NCBI RefSeq assembly: GCF_001951155.1
Contig: NZ_CP016359.1
Coordinates: forward strand, 823,001 to 887,000
DNA length: 64,000 nt
Origin: Christiangramia flava JLT2011
Lineage (GTDB): Bacteria > Bacteroidota > Bacteroidia > Flavobacteriales > Flavobacteriaceae
Direction of reading: 5' to 3'
Shown here: piece after piece, positions 1 to 8,496 of the stretch
How the letters are laid out: every line of letters begins with the position of its first letter
Numbering within the stretch: position 1 is the stretch's first letter
Made by a program: the position numbers and the translations under genes
Notes under the pieces: model-generated
The model's input: only the letters and a program-made list of their open reading frames with translations
What the model was told of the DNA's origin: nothing
Databases searched by the model: none

Positions 1-1
1 A

Positions 2-622
2 AGCTGCGGAAATGGCAATTCCCAAAATTCAGCTACTCCTGATGAAATTGCGAATGCCAAACCGGTCACGGTTCCCGCACAAAATGGCCTGGAACATGCC
101 TATTTTGCCAGCGGTTGCTTTTGGTGCGTAGAGGCGGTTTATGAAAGCCTAAAAGGTGTGGACGAAGCTATTTCAGGCTATTCGGGAGGTCATACTAAAA
201 ACCCCACTTACGAGCAGAGCAATACCGGGAGAACCGGTCATGCCGAATCTGTTGAAGTGATTTATGATCCAAATATTATCAGCTTTCGGGACCTGGTGCG
301 AGTCTATTTCGGGTCGCAGGATCCAACCCAGGTCAATGGCCAGGGTCCAGACCATGGTTCTCAATATCGCTCTATTATTTTTTATCAGAATGAGGAACAG
401 AAAAAGATCATCGAAGAAGTGAAGGCAGAGGTCGCTCAGAATTATGATAAGCCAATTGCCGCGGAAATCCTCCCTTTCCAAAAATTCTGGAAAGCGGAAG
501 ATTACCACCAGGACTATGAAGAGAATCATCCTGAAAATCCATACATCCAAAAGGTTTCCATACCAAGAATAAACCGCTTCAAAGCGAAATTCCCCGAGCT
601 GCTAAAAGAAGGTGCTCACTAA
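2..622 (+). CDS. msrA: Peptide-methionine (S)-S-oxide reductase, lipoprotein form, 5' end cut by window edge
   Basis: Reduces methionine-S-sulfoxide in oxidised proteins or free methionine. The frame is open from base 2, so the start lies outside the window. The visible N-terminus reads S-C-G-N-G-N-S followed by a polar linker, which resembles the end of a lipobox and suggests a membrane-anchored, periplasm-facing enzyme. The catalytic GCFWC motif is at bases 113-127 and the EDYHQDY motif near the C-terminus is also typical of MsrA. The in-frame GTG at 158 lies downstream of the catalytic cysteine and cannot be the real start. The gene converges on kmo, and its terminator hairpin overlaps the kmo stop codon. 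Family assignment is firm; the lipoprotein reading is an inference from a partial N-terminus. Confidence 0.93.
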   Translation, partial: SCGNGNSQNSATPDEIANAKPVTVPAQNGLEHAYFASGCFWCVEAVYESLKGVDEAISGYSGGHTKNPTYEQSNTGRTGHAESVEVIYDPNIISFRDLVRVYFGSQDPTQVNGQGPDHGSQYRSIIFYQNEEQKKIIEEVKAEVAQNYDKPIAAEILPFQKFWKAEDYHQDYEENHPENPYIQKVSIPRINRFKAKFPELLKEGAH

Positions 623-646
623 AAAATCGTAGTAATTTTTGAAAAT

Positions 647-683
647 AACCGGGATCAGGAAATTGATTCCGGTTTCTTTTTTT
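647..683 (+). terminator. Rho-independent terminator of msrA
   Basis: An 11-base imperfect stem (647-657 with 664-674, loop of 6) is followed by a run of seven T. The hairpin lies across the last codons of the convergent kmo gene, so coding and terminator sequence share bases here. Confidence 0.7.
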
Positions 684-2019
684 GAATCAGTTCCAGTATT
701 TTTTCTTCCACTTCAGGCTGGTCCCAGTCTTCCGAAATATTTGGCATTTTCATGACCTCGTCCATGACCTGCCGCTGCCAATCCCCTATTTTCAGAGCCT
801 CAGAATACGATTTATCTGAAAAAGTGACCCTGGAATACAGTGGAATCCATTTTTCGGGGTATTTATTGGTGAATTTTTTTTCTATTTTCTTCCGAAGCAA
901 AAAAGATGGATCTGCCGTTTTGCTGCTCATTTCTATGAAATTGCGATAACTCAGTTCCGCGATCGCATCAGCATTTGGTTTTCTTTCGTTCTGGTATTCT
1001 TCAAAAATAGATTCCCAGTCGTCACCATATTTTTCAATTTTGGAATAGAGCACCGAAATATCCTCGAAACCGGCATTCATTCCCTGCCCGTAGAACGGAA
1101 CGATCGCATGTGCTGAATCGCCCACGAGCGTGATCTTATCATAGTACGACCAGGGGAAGCACTTGATCGTAACCATCGCGCTGGTAGGGTTTTTAAAAAA
1201 ATCACGCTTCAAATTGGAAATTTCATCTTTAATATCGGGAAAATAGCGCTCAAAGAAATCATCTGCCTGCTCTTCAGTTTGCAGACTTTCAAAAGAAACT
1301 TTTCCTTCAAAAGGCAAAAATAAGGTACAGGTAAAACTGCCGTCCAGGTTCGGCATGGCGATGAGCATGAACTCCCCGCGTGGCCAAATATGGAAGGAAG
1401 CATTATCCAGTTTGTGGCTGCCATCTGCATTGGCAGGAATCGTCAACTCTTTATATCCAACATCGATAAAATGCTGGGAATAGTTGAAACGACTTTGGCG
1501 TTGCATCTTATGCCGAATTCGCGAAAAGGCTCCATCGGCGCCAAAAACCAGATCAAACTGGTACTCTTTCCACTCACTTTTTTCAGATTCCCCGGTGAAA
1601 AGCTGAGCGCTTCGCATATCGACATCCCAAACTTTTTCCTCGAACCTGAAAACTGCGCCGGCTTCTTCCGCCAGATCGATCATTTTTCGATTCAGGACGC
1701 CTCGAGAAATAGAATAGATCGCCTCGCCGTCATTTCCATATTTTTGAAAATAGACCGGTTTATCCACCACATGCATCGCCCGTTTATCCAACGGAAGTGC
1801 CAGTTGCCTGATCTCTTTTTCGATACCCGCTTCAGCCAAAGCTTTCCAGCCACGATTAGACATGGCCAAATTGATGGACCTCCCTGAAAATTCGACGGTT
1901 CGCACATCTGGCCGGCGATCAAAAACGGTCACTCCGTGCCCCTGCTTTCTCAAATATATGGCAAGTAGCGAACCCACAAGTCCGGAACCCACAATGGCGA
2001 TATTTTTCTTTTTCTGCAT
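655..2019 (-). CDS. kmo: Kynurenine 3-monooxygenase (FAD-dependent)
   Basis: Hydroxylates L-kynurenine to 3-hydroxykynurenine with NADPH and O2, on the tryptophan-to-quinolinate (de novo NAD) route or in tryptophan catabolism. The 454-residue length is normal. The Rossmann GxGxxG motif is at residues 11-16, the DG motif (FGADGAFSRIR) at about 159-169, and the second FAD/ribityl motif, starting GDSAHA, at about 300-320. These and the overall sequence match KMO rather than a generic hydroxylase. The partner enzyme kynureninase is encoded on the same strand about 7 kb away, so the pathway is split. A near-consensus -7 box (TGTCTTTG read on the minus strand, 2042-2049) lies about 23 bases upstream of the start. 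The C-terminus ends in a lysine-rich tail. Confidence 0.95.
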   Translation of the reverse strand: MQKKKNIAIVGSGLVGSLLAIYLRKQGHGVTVFDRRPDVRTVEFSGRSINLAMSNRGWKALAEAGIEKEIRQLALPLDKRAMHVVDKPVYFQKYGNDGEAIYSISRGVLNRKMIDLAEEAGAVFRFEEKVWDVDMRSAQLFTGESEKSEWKEYQFDLVFGADGAFSRIRHKMQRQSRFNYSQHFIDVGYKELTIPANADGSHKLDNASFHIWPRGEFMLIAMPNLDGSFTCTLFLPFEGKVSFESLQTEEQADDFFERYFPDIKDEISNLKRDFFKNPTSAMVTIKCFPWSYYDKITLVGDSAHAIVPFYGQGMNAGFEDISVLYSKIEKYGDDWESIFEEYQNERKPNADAIAELSYRNFIEMSSKTADPSFLLRKKIEKKFTNKYPEKWIPLYSRVTFSDKSYSEALKIGDWQRQVMDEVMKMPNISEDWDQPEVEEKILELIQKKKPESIS

Positions 2020-2217
2020 GAACTTAATTCGATAAACCGGGCAAAGACAGCCCTGCTATTTTCCGAATACGAAATTAGCTAATTATAGGCTAACAGCCGG
2101 GAACTAACCGATTTTATTGAATTTCGAACCCCAGGATTGGGCCTATTTATCATTTCATTAACAGCCAGAACCGGCCATATCGGGTAATTTTAAGGAAAAA
2201 CTGAAAAAGAAAGAACT

Positions 2218-3324
2218 ATGGAAAATGAAAATCAGCCTTTGTTGCAAACCTACCAGCTTGGAAACCTGAAACTAAAGAACCGGGTTGTCATGGCTCCCAT
2301 GACCCGCAGCAGGGCAGACAATGATCAAAATGCCCCTACAGATCTTCATGCGACCTACTACCGTCAGCGTGCCGGTGCCGGCCTAATTATCACGGAAGGC
2401 TCCCAGGTTTCGGAAAGAGCGGTGGGTTACATCAATACACCAGGCATTCATACCGAAGAACAGGTGGAGGGCTGGAAAAAAGTAACTGAAGCTGTTCATG
2501 AAGAAGGTGGAAAAATATTTATCCAGTTGTGGCACTGCGGAAGGATCTCTCACCCCAAATTCCACAATGGGGACAAGCCACTTGCTCCCAGCGCTGTAAA
2601 CCCCGAAGAAAAAGTGTACACGCCTGATGGTTTTGAGCAAACGGTGGAACCACAGGAGATGAGCCGTCAGGAAATCCAGGAAACCGTCCAGGAATTTAAA
2701 CACGCGGCGGTAATGGCTAAAAATGCCAATTTTGATGGGGTTGAAATTCACTCATCCAATGGATATTTATTTCACCAGTTTTTTAATAGCAAGTCAAACC
2801 TACGAAAAGATGACTATGGGGGAGATATCGCTAACCGGGCCCGATTCTTTTTCGAAGTGCTTGAAGCGATTGCTGAAGTTTGGCCGGAAAACCAGATTGG
2901 CTGCAGGTTTAATCCTTCTTTGAACGGTGTTTTCGGGATTACGGCAACCGAAGACAGCATTCCAACCTTTGACCATATCATCGAAAAACTGAATGCCTAC
3001 GACTTGGCTTACGTCCACCTTTCAGAACCTTTTACCGATGTGAGCGACATTGCCTACCTGGAAAGCGAAATAGCCAAGCATTACCGCGGAATTTATAAAG
3101 GAACTTTGATGATCAATGCCGGTTTTGACCAGGAAAGCGGAAACAAAGTCATTGAAGAAGGAGATGCCGACCTGGTTTCCTTCGGAAAATTGTTCATTTC
3201 CAATCCTGATCTTCCGGAGCGCTTCAAAAATAACTGGCCGCTGGCAGACTGGGATGCGGACACATTTTATACGCCCGGTGAAAAAGGTTACACCGATTAT
3301 CCGGCCTACGAAAAAACGGAATAG
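2218..3324 (+). CDS. Old Yellow Enzyme family alkene reductase (NADH:flavin oxidoreductase)
   Basis: An FMN-dependent ene-reductase that reduces activated C=C bonds such as those of enals, enones, maleimides or nitro-olefins. Its 368 residues form one TIM barrel. The N-terminal segment VVMAPMTRSRA (23-33) contacts FMN in this family. The substrate-anchoring pair is His178 and Asn181 in IHSSNGY, with Tyr183 as the usual proton donor, followed by the typical DDYGG. It most resembles the classical NemA/OYE-like group, though the physiological substrate cannot be read from sequence. The gene stands alone, with about 200 bp between it and the divergent kmo. A role in electrophile or oxidative stress would fit its neighbours MsrA and the flavin reductase, but that is inference. 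Confidence 0.9.
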   Translation: MENENQPLLQTYQLGNLKLKNRVVMAPMTRSRADNDQNAPTDLHATYYRQRAGAGLIITEGSQVSERAVGYINTPGIHTEEQVEGWKKVTEAVHEEGGKIFIQLWHCGRISHPKFHNGDKPLAPSAVNPEEKVYTPDGFEQTVEPQEMSRQEIQETVQEFKHAAVMAKNANFDGVEIHSSNGYLFHQFFNSKSNLRKDDYGGDIANRARFFFEVLEAIAEVWPENQIGCRFNPSLNGVFGITATEDSIPTFDHIIEKLNAYDLAYVHLSEPFTDVSDIAYLESEIAKHYRGIYKGTLMINAGFDQESGNKVIEEGDADLVSFGKLFISNPDLPERFKNNWPLADWDADTFYTPGEKGYTDYPAYEKTE

Positions 3325-3419
3325 TTACTAAAATTTCCATAAACCTGTTATAAAGGCTGTTAAGATTCAGCCTTCCTCCGGTTTAGATGAAGTAAATTAG
3401 TTTAACTAAAACAAAAATT

Positions 3420-3665
3420 ATGGAGCAGGAAAAACTTGACCAAATGCGGTCTACCCTAAACAAGCTGGAAGATATTAAGAACAGCCAGGAAAGTATTCTG
3501 GATAAAATCAATCACGTTATTACAGATTTATTCCAGCATCCTGACAAAGAACTTGAAAAAGCCATGGAAGACGCGCATCAAACAGCTTCTGAAAATACTG
3601 AAAAGATCAATGAAGCGATGGAAGAGTACGAAATGAGGATCAATAAATTAGAAACTCAGGATTAA
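3420..3665 (+). CDS. Small charged helical protein, function unknown
   Basis: An 81-residue, soluble, strongly charged protein with no signal peptide or membrane segment. Its heptad-like spacing of Leu/Ile/Met between Glu/Lys-rich stretches suggests a single long helix or coiled coil. I do not recognise a named family. It starts at an ATG preceded by an A-rich stretch. Eleven bases upstream is an interrupted palindrome (TTAGTT-T-AACTAA, 3397-3409) that could be an operator. The gene is followed by a strong terminator, so it is probably transcribed alone. Codon use is like its neighbours and the frame is clean, which supports a real gene. Confidence 0.7.
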   Translation: MEQEKLDQMRSTLNKLEDIKNSQESILDKINHVITDLFQHPDKELEKAMEDAHQTASENTEKINEAMEEYEMRINKLETQD

Positions 3666-3711
3666 TTTAAAAATCTGTTAACAGCCTATTAAACGGGCAA
3701 TTTCTAACTTG

Positions 3712-3741
3712 AGGTCAGTTGAATAAACTGACCTTTTTTTT
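3712..3741 (+). terminator. Terminator-like hairpin abutting the flavin reductase start codon
   Basis: A perfect 9-bp stem (3712-3720 with 3726-3734, loop GAATA) is followed by a T-run that ends exactly one base before the ATG at 3742. It should end transcription of the 81-residue gene. Its position against the next start codon is unusual (see findings). Confidence 0.75.
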
Positions 3742-4392
3742 ATGAAACATATCACAGCCGCTGAAATTCAGCAAATGGAAAAAATCTTCCGGTTGAACCT
3801 GGTAAACAGTTGTACCGGGTACAAATCTGCAAACCTCATCGCAACCAAATCCCAGAAGGGGAACCCGAATGTGGCGGTATTCAGTTCTGTAACGCATTTA
3901 GGCAGCGATCCGGCCCTGCTTGGTTTTGTGACTCGCCCGCTTACGGTAGAACGCAATACCTATAAGAATATCCGGGAAACCGGGTACTTTACGGTAAATC
4001 ATATTCACGAAAAAATGATCGAGCAGGCTCATCAAACAGCAGCGAAATACGACGAACATATTTCTGAATTTGCCAAAACCGGTCTGGAAGAAGAATATCT
4101 GGACGATTTCCCGGCACCCTATGTGGGACAAAGTGAGATCAAACTGGGTTGTAAGTATGTAAACGAATACGAGATCAAAGAAAACGACACCCTTCTGATC
4201 GTTGCCGCCATCGAGCACATTTATTTTGATGAAGGCATACAGATGCCAGATGGCTGGTTAAGACTGGATGACGCCGGCAGTGTAGCCATCAATGGTTTGG
4301 ACGGCTACGCCCTCCCCGCTTTGCTTGATCGGTTCCATTACGCGAGACCCGACCAAGAGGTGAAATCTTTTTTCAGCCATGAAAATTCCTGA
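3742..4392 (+). CDS. Flavin reductase-like (FMN-binding split-barrel) protein
   Basis: A 216-residue member of the flavin reductase-like / FMN-binding split-barrel family. Members bind FMN, and some reduce free flavin with NAD(P)H for partner enzymes. The N-terminal part, with [14 protein letters not shown] and then a segment of the form [11 protein letters not shown], matches the flavin-binding region of this Bacteroidota group. The stop codon overlaps the ATG of the DUF2256 gene in TGATG, so this is the first gene of an overlapping run leading to two flavin photoreceptor/photolyase genes. Supply of reduced flavin to them is plausible but inferred. An internal ATG at 3775 is less likely as a start, because homologues as I recall them begin with a similar MKH segment. 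No promoter is evident between the upstream hairpin and the ATG. Confidence 0.85.
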   Translation: MKHITAAEIQQMEKIFRLNLVNSCTGYKSANLIATKSQKGNPNVAVFSSVTHLGSDPALLGFVTRPLTVERNTYKNIRETGYFTVNHIHEKMIEQAHQTAAKYDEHISEFAKTGLEEEYLDDFPAPYVGQSEIKLGCKYVNEYEIKENDTLLIVAAIEHIYFDEGIQMPDGWLRLDDAGSVAINGLDGYALPALLDRFHYARPDQEVKSFFSHENS

Positions 4393-4532
4393 TGAAAGGA
4401 ACCAAAAAACAACATTTACCGCAAAAAATCTGTCCTGTTTGCGGAAAACCCTTTACCTGGCGGAAAAAATGGGAAAAGAACTGGGACGAAGTAACCTATT
4501 GCTCTGAAAAATGCCGACGGAACAAAAACTGA
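4392..4532 (+). CDS. DUF2256 zinc-ribbon-like small protein
   Basis: A 46-residue protein with CPVCGKPF near residues 14-21 and CSEKC at 37-41: two cysteine pairs spaced as in a small zinc ribbon, in a very basic, Trp-rich context ([10 protein letters not shown]). This is the DUF2256 pattern, which in my recollection often sits beside cryptochrome/photolyase genes. The ATG overlaps the flavin reductase stop (TGATG), and its 3' end overlaps the start of the cryptochrome DASH gene by 22 bases, so translation of all three is probably coupled. The function is unknown; nucleic acid binding or assistance to the photolyases is a guess. The frame runs without a stop from 4392 to the TGA at 4530-4532. 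Confidence 0.85.
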   Translation: MKGTKKQHLPQKICPVCGKPFTWRKKWEKNWDEVTYCSEKCRRNKN

Positions 4533-5815
4533 AAACTGGCCTCATCTGGTATAGAAATGACCTGCGAACCGAAGATTTGGAATCTTTAGCTGAAGCAAGT
4601 AAGCATCACGAAAAGGTCCTGGCGGTTTACTGTTTTGATCCGAGGCATTACCAAATGACGTGCTGGGGATTTGAGAAAACCGGCAAATTCCGCGCGCAGT
4701 TTCTCCTGGAAACGATCTCTCAGCTACGGCAAAACCTGGAGAAACTCCATATTTCTCTACTTATATACCAGGAAAAGCCGGAAGAAGTCCTTTCTCGATT
4801 AGTTGAAAACTATGATATTTCCACAATCTATTACCAGAAGGAATGGACTTCAGAAGAACGAGAAGTAGAAGATACCCTGAAAGCAAAGCTGAAAAATGTC
4901 AGTTTTCGTTCTTATTATCAGCAGTTTTTATATCACCCTGAAGATATTCCCTTTGAGATCAACAAAATCCCAAAAATTTTCACTGAATTTCGGAAAGCCT
5001 GCGAGAAAAAATCAGAGGTGCGCCAACTTATCCCGCGCCCAGATCCTAAACCAGCTTCCAATTTACTGAACGAAACTACAGAAATCCCCGATTTAAATTC
5101 GCTGGGATTGCAAAACTTTGAACCCGATCCCCGGAGCGCGTTTCCTTTTAAAGGTGGAGAAAACGAGGCTAAAAAACGTATTTCAGATTATTTCTGGCAA
5201 TCTAAAAACCTGGCAAAATACAAGCAAACGCGTAACGGACTACTTGGAACCGACTACAGCTCCAAACTCTCTGCCTGGCTGGCAAACGGCTCCATTTCTC
5301 CCAGACAGATCTACCACGAGGTTAAAAAATTTGAAAAGGGCGAAACGAAAAACCAAAGCACCTACTGGCTCATTTTTGAACTGATCTGGCGGGATTTCTT
5401 CAAATACGTCTCTTTAAAACATGGAAATGCAATCTTCAGGCTTGGTGGAATTCTGGAAAAAGATCCTCGGTGGAATCAGGAGGAGGAAGATTTTAAGAGA
5501 TGGGTAGCTGGAGAAACTTCCGAAGATTTCGTCAATGCCAATATGAAAGAACTGGCAGCTACTGGTTTCATGAGCAATCGCGGCCGGCAGAACGTGAACA
5601 GTTTTCTGGCAAAGGAACTGCACCACGACTGGCGCAAAGGGGCCGCGTATTTTGAAAATGTGCTCATAGACTACGATGTTCACAGCAATTGGGGCAACTG
5701 GATGTATAACAGCGGAGTGGGGAATGATCCGCGAGACCGGAAATTTAACATTAAAAGTCAGGCAGAGCGCTATGATCCTGACGGCGAATATCAGGAATTA
5801 TGGCTGAAAAATTAA
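4511..5815 (+). CDS. Cryptochrome DASH
   Basis: A blue-light flavoprotein of the cryptochrome/photolyase family; DASH members repair cyclobutane dimers mainly in single-stranded DNA and bind FAD plus methenyl-tetrahydrofolate. The 434 residues comprise an N-terminal alpha/beta antenna domain ([10 protein letters not shown] near 10-19) and a C-terminal helical FAD domain with [34 protein letters not shown] and the [18 protein letters not shown] signature near 380-400. [12 protein letters not shown] at the end is characteristic of DASH. The start overlaps the DUF2256 gene by 22 bases and the end overlaps the next photolyase by 16. Sequence alone does not decide between repair and signalling. 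Confidence 0.93.
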   Translation: MPTEQKLKTGLIWYRNDLRTEDLESLAEASKHHEKVLAVYCFDPRHYQMTCWGFEKTGKFRAQFLLETISQLRQNLEKLHISLLIYQEKPEEVLSRLVENYDISTIYYQKEWTSEEREVEDTLKAKLKNVSFRSYYQQFLYHPEDIPFEINKIPKIFTEFRKACEKKSEVRQLIPRPDPKPASNLLNETTEIPDLNSLGLQNFEPDPRSAFPFKGGENEAKKRISDYFWQSKNLAKYKQTRNGLLGTDYSSKLSAWLANGSISPRQIYHEVKKFEKGETKNQSTYWLIFELIWRDFFKYVSLKHGNAIFRLGGILEKDPRWNQEEEDFKRWVAGETSEDFVNANMKELAATGFMSNRGRQNVNSFLAKELHHDWRKGAAYFENVLIDYDVHSNWGNWMYNSGVGNDPRDRKFNIKSQAERYDPDGEYQELWLKN

Positions 5816-7346
5816 AGACTCTTCGACTCATTTTGGGCGATCAGCTCAATCACCAGCATAGTTGGTTTGATGATGATCAGGAAAAGGTCGTGTACGTCAT
5901 CATGGAGATGCGACAGGAAACCGATTATGTTCGACATCATATTCAGAAGGTGGTAGGTTTTTTCCGGGCCATGAGGAATTTTGCTGAATATTTATCAGCC
6001 AAGGAGTACGAGGTGATCTATCTGAAGCTGGACGATAAGCAAAATCAGCAGGACCTGGAAAAGAACCTGAAACAATTAATTGAAGAACAGCATATAGAAA
6101 AGTTCGAATACCAGCTTCCAGATGAGTATCGCCTGGATGAACAACTGAAAGAGATCTGTAATAATCTTCATATTGAAACAGCATCTTTTGACACCGAACA
6201 TTTCCTGACCCAGCGCGATGATCTTGAAAAATTCTTTAAAGGAAAAAAGCAGTTGACCATGGAATATTTCTACCGCGACATGCGCAAAAAATATGACATC
6301 ATGATGGTCAACGCCAAGGATCCGAAGGCGGCAAGTGGAATTACGACAAATCAAACAGGAAAAAATGGGATGAAAAAACCGAGATTCCACATGAAAAAGG
6401 TTTCCGAAAAGATGTAAGTGACTTGGTAAAACTTCTCGAAAAAGAAGGTGTAAAAACCATTGGCAGGATAAGCGCCAAAAATTTTAACTGGCCTACTTCG
6501 CGTGAAGATTCCCTGAAGGTGTTGAATTATTTCTGTAAAAACCTGCTCGTGCATTTTGGAGATTTTCAGGATGCCATGCACACGGAAGAGGCTTATCTTT
6601 TCCATTCGCGGCTGTCTTTTGCGCTGAATACGAAAATGCTAAGCCCAAAGGAGGTGATAGATTCGGTATTAGATTATTACTACGATCATAAAGATGAGAT
6701 CGATATCTCGCAAACAGAAGGTTTCATCAGGCAGATCCTGGGTTGGCGCGAGTATATGCGAGGAATTTACTGGAAAGAAATGCCTGGCTATCGCCGTACC
6801 AATAAGTTGCGAAACCAAAACGATCTTGCACCTTTTTACTGGGATGCGAACACTAAAATGAACTGCCTGCATCAAAGTATCAAGAATAGCCTGGAAAATG
6901 CCTATGCCCATCACATCCAGCGACTCATGATCACGGGTAATTACGCCTTGCTTACAGAAACCCATCCAGACCAGGTAGACGAATGGTACCTGGGCATTTA
7001 TATAGATGCGATTGAATGGGTGGAAATGACCAACACACGGGGAATGAGCCAGTTTGCTGATGGCGGGCTGGTTGCCACAAAACCTTATGTCTCCAGCGGT
7101 AGTTATATCAATAAAATGAGCAATTACTGCAAGGATTGCCACTATTCCGTGAGTAAAAAGAAGGGTGAAAAGGCCTGCCCTTTTAACACATTATATTGGA
7201 ACTTCCTGGATTCGAAACGCGAACATTTCAAAAATAATCAGCGAATGAATATGATGATGAGCCTTCTAAATAAGAAAGATAGCGAGGAACTGGAGGAGAT
7301 CCGGTCCCGAGCGAAAGCGATTATTTCTAACCCCTCAGACTTTTAG
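5800..7346 (+). pseudogene. Iron-sulfur bacterial cryptochrome/photolyase (FeS-BCP, PhrB-like), frameshifted
   Basis: Homologue of the (6-4) photolyase PhrB group, which binds FAD, an 8-hydroxy-5-deazaflavin or lumazine antenna and a [4Fe-4S] cluster. The first frame (from 5800) encodes the antenna domain up to about residue 175 and the second frame (open through 7346) the helical domain. They join if one base, most simply a G, is restored between 6324 and 6325: the frame-2 reading then continues EGGKWNYDKSNRKKW directly after MMVNAKDP. The restored product is about 515 residues, the family norm. All four cluster cysteines are present (MNCLHQ, then NYCKDC and KACPFN), and FAD-domain motifs such as LGWREYMRG are intact. 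The gene starts inside the cryptochrome DASH gene with a 16-base overlap. Either a recent mutation or a sequencing error explains it; no slippery sequence is seen. As written, the gene cannot make full-length protein. Confidence 0.88.
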
Positions 7347-7402
7347 GAGTTTACGTTAAATCAAGGTTAAATGCTCAACAAGCGGTAAACCGATTATCTA
7401 AA

Positions 7403-7474
7403 TTAGTACAACGCTAAACAAAAAGCGACTAACTAAGATTTAGTATTAACCATTGCAACGAGAAGTTGTACTAA
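7403..7474. repeat. 10-bp perfect inverted repeat upstream of small membrane protein gene
   Basis: TTAGTACAAC at 7403-7412 is matched by its exact reverse complement GTTGTACTAA at 7465-7474, 52 bases apart and ending 13 bases before the ATG at 7488. It could close a structured 5' leader or form a paired operator. The function is unknown. Confidence 0.6.
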
Positions 7475-7487
7475 AAATCAACCTAAA

Positions 7488-7643
7488 ATGAGAGATTTAA
7501 TCTGGCTTATTATCGTCTTATTAATTATTGGATGGCTTGTGGGATATTTTGCCTTCCCAGACCTTGGAAGTATCATCCATATTTTAATTGTTCTTGCAGT
7601 AATTCTTATTCTGTATAAATTACTTACAGGAAGAAGACTATAA
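7488..7643 (+). CDS. Small membrane protein, lmo0937/DUF5670-like
   Basis: A 51-residue, very hydrophobic protein with two predicted membrane helices (about residues 4-22 and 29-44), joined by a short loop FPDLGS and ending in the basic tail GRRL. The pattern, including the second helix starting IHILIVLAVIL, resembles the lmo0937 family of tiny membrane proteins, often found with general-stress genes. No function is established. The gene is too short for common ORF cut-offs. It has a strong terminator about 17 bases downstream and a 10-bp inverted repeat just upstream, so it is probably transcribed alone. Confidence 0.75.
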   Translation: MRDLIWLIIVLLIIGWLVGYFAFPDLGSIIHILIVLAVILILYKLLTGRRL

Positions 7644-7660
7644 AATCAATGGTACATTAA

Positions 7661-7690
7661 AAAACCCTTTGAGCGATCAAAGGGTTTTTT
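7661..7690 (+). terminator. Rho-independent terminator of the small membrane protein gene
   Basis: A perfect 12-bp stem (7661-7672 with 7677-7688, loop GCGA) runs into a T-run. Confidence 0.85.
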
Positions 7691-7705
7691 ATTGAAAATT
7701 AAATT

Positions 7706-8464
7706 ATGTGGGATCTAAAAGGAAAAAAAGCGCTGGTTACCGGCGGAAGCAAAGGAATTGGAAAAGCCACCGTGCTGGAATTTGCGAAACTTGGTGCGGA
7801 AGTGGTTTTTACTGCTCGTAATGAAGAAGAAATTACGGAAACTGAAAGGGAATTTACGGATAAAGGCCATAAGGTGACGGGCCTGAGAGCAGATTCTTCT
7901 TTTGATCCCGACAGAAAAAAAGTGGCCGACTGGATTGCGGAAAACTTCGGAAAACTGGACATTTTAGTACAAAATGCCGGCATCAATATTCGGAAAAAGG
8001 CCATAGATTATTCCGAAGAAGAATTCAGAAAAGTATTAGAGATCAATTTGATAGCAACATTTGACCTAAGCAGAAAACTCTTTCCGTATTTGAAAAATTC
8101 TGGAAACGCTTCGGTGATCAACATTGCATCTTCCGCAGCCATCCAGGACGTGGGAACGGGTGTTCCCTATGCGATGTCTAAGGCAGGACTCCTTCAGCAA
8201 ACACGAAGCCTGGCCGCAGAATGGGCCACTTTCGGGATTCGTGTGAATGCGGTCTCGCCTTGGTTTACCAAAACACCGCTGACTAAAACCTATCTCGAAA
8301 ATACTGAAATGATGGATCTAATTCAGAAAAGAACACCTTTAAAACGAGTGGCAGAAGCCTCGGAAATGGCCGCGCCAATCGCTTTCCTCGCCATGGACAA
8401 ATCTTCCTATATCACGGGCCAGAATATTATTGCCGATGGCGGTATGAGCATCAATGCAATTTAA
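7706..8464 (+). CDS. SDR family oxidoreductase (tropinone reductase-like)
   Basis: A classical short-chain dehydrogenase/reductase of 252 residues. The cofactor motif TGGSKGIG is at 12-19, NAG at 90-92, and the catalytic set is Asn114, Ser142/143, Tyr155 and Lys159 (YAMSK). Arg38 after the second beta strand (FTARN) suggests a preference for NADP(H). The closest broad type appears to be the plant tropinone-reductase-like group, but the substrate cannot be deduced. The gene lies between a strong terminator and a lipoprotein gene that starts 32 bases after its stop, so the two may be co-transcribed. Confidence 0.92.
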   Translation: MWDLKGKKALVTGGSKGIGKATVLEFAKLGAEVVFTARNEEEITETEREFTDKGHKVTGLRADSSFDPDRKKVADWIAENFGKLDILVQNAGINIRKKAIDYSEEEFRKVLEINLIATFDLSRKLFPYLKNSGNASVINIASSAAIQDVGTGVPYAMSKAGLLQQTRSLAAEWATFGIRVNAVSPWFTKTPLTKTYLENTEMMDLIQKRTPLKRVAEASEMAAPIAFLAMDKSSYITGQNIIADGGMSINAI

Positions 8465-8496
8465 TTACTACCTTTAATTCACTTAATAACCAGCAA

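Noticed and set aside
1390..1887. 165-codon open frame antisense to kmo
   Set aside because: It is fully inside the kmo coding sequence, shows no recognisable domain and has no promoter.
2020..2217. Possible regulatory structure between kmo and the ene-reductase gene
   Set aside because: Only short inverted repeats and a weak -7 box are visible; nothing matches a known riboswitch or operator.
6324..6330. Programmed ribosomal frameshift in the photolyase gene
   Set aside because: There is no slippery heptamer, stimulatory hairpin or family precedent. A deletion or sequencing error is simpler.
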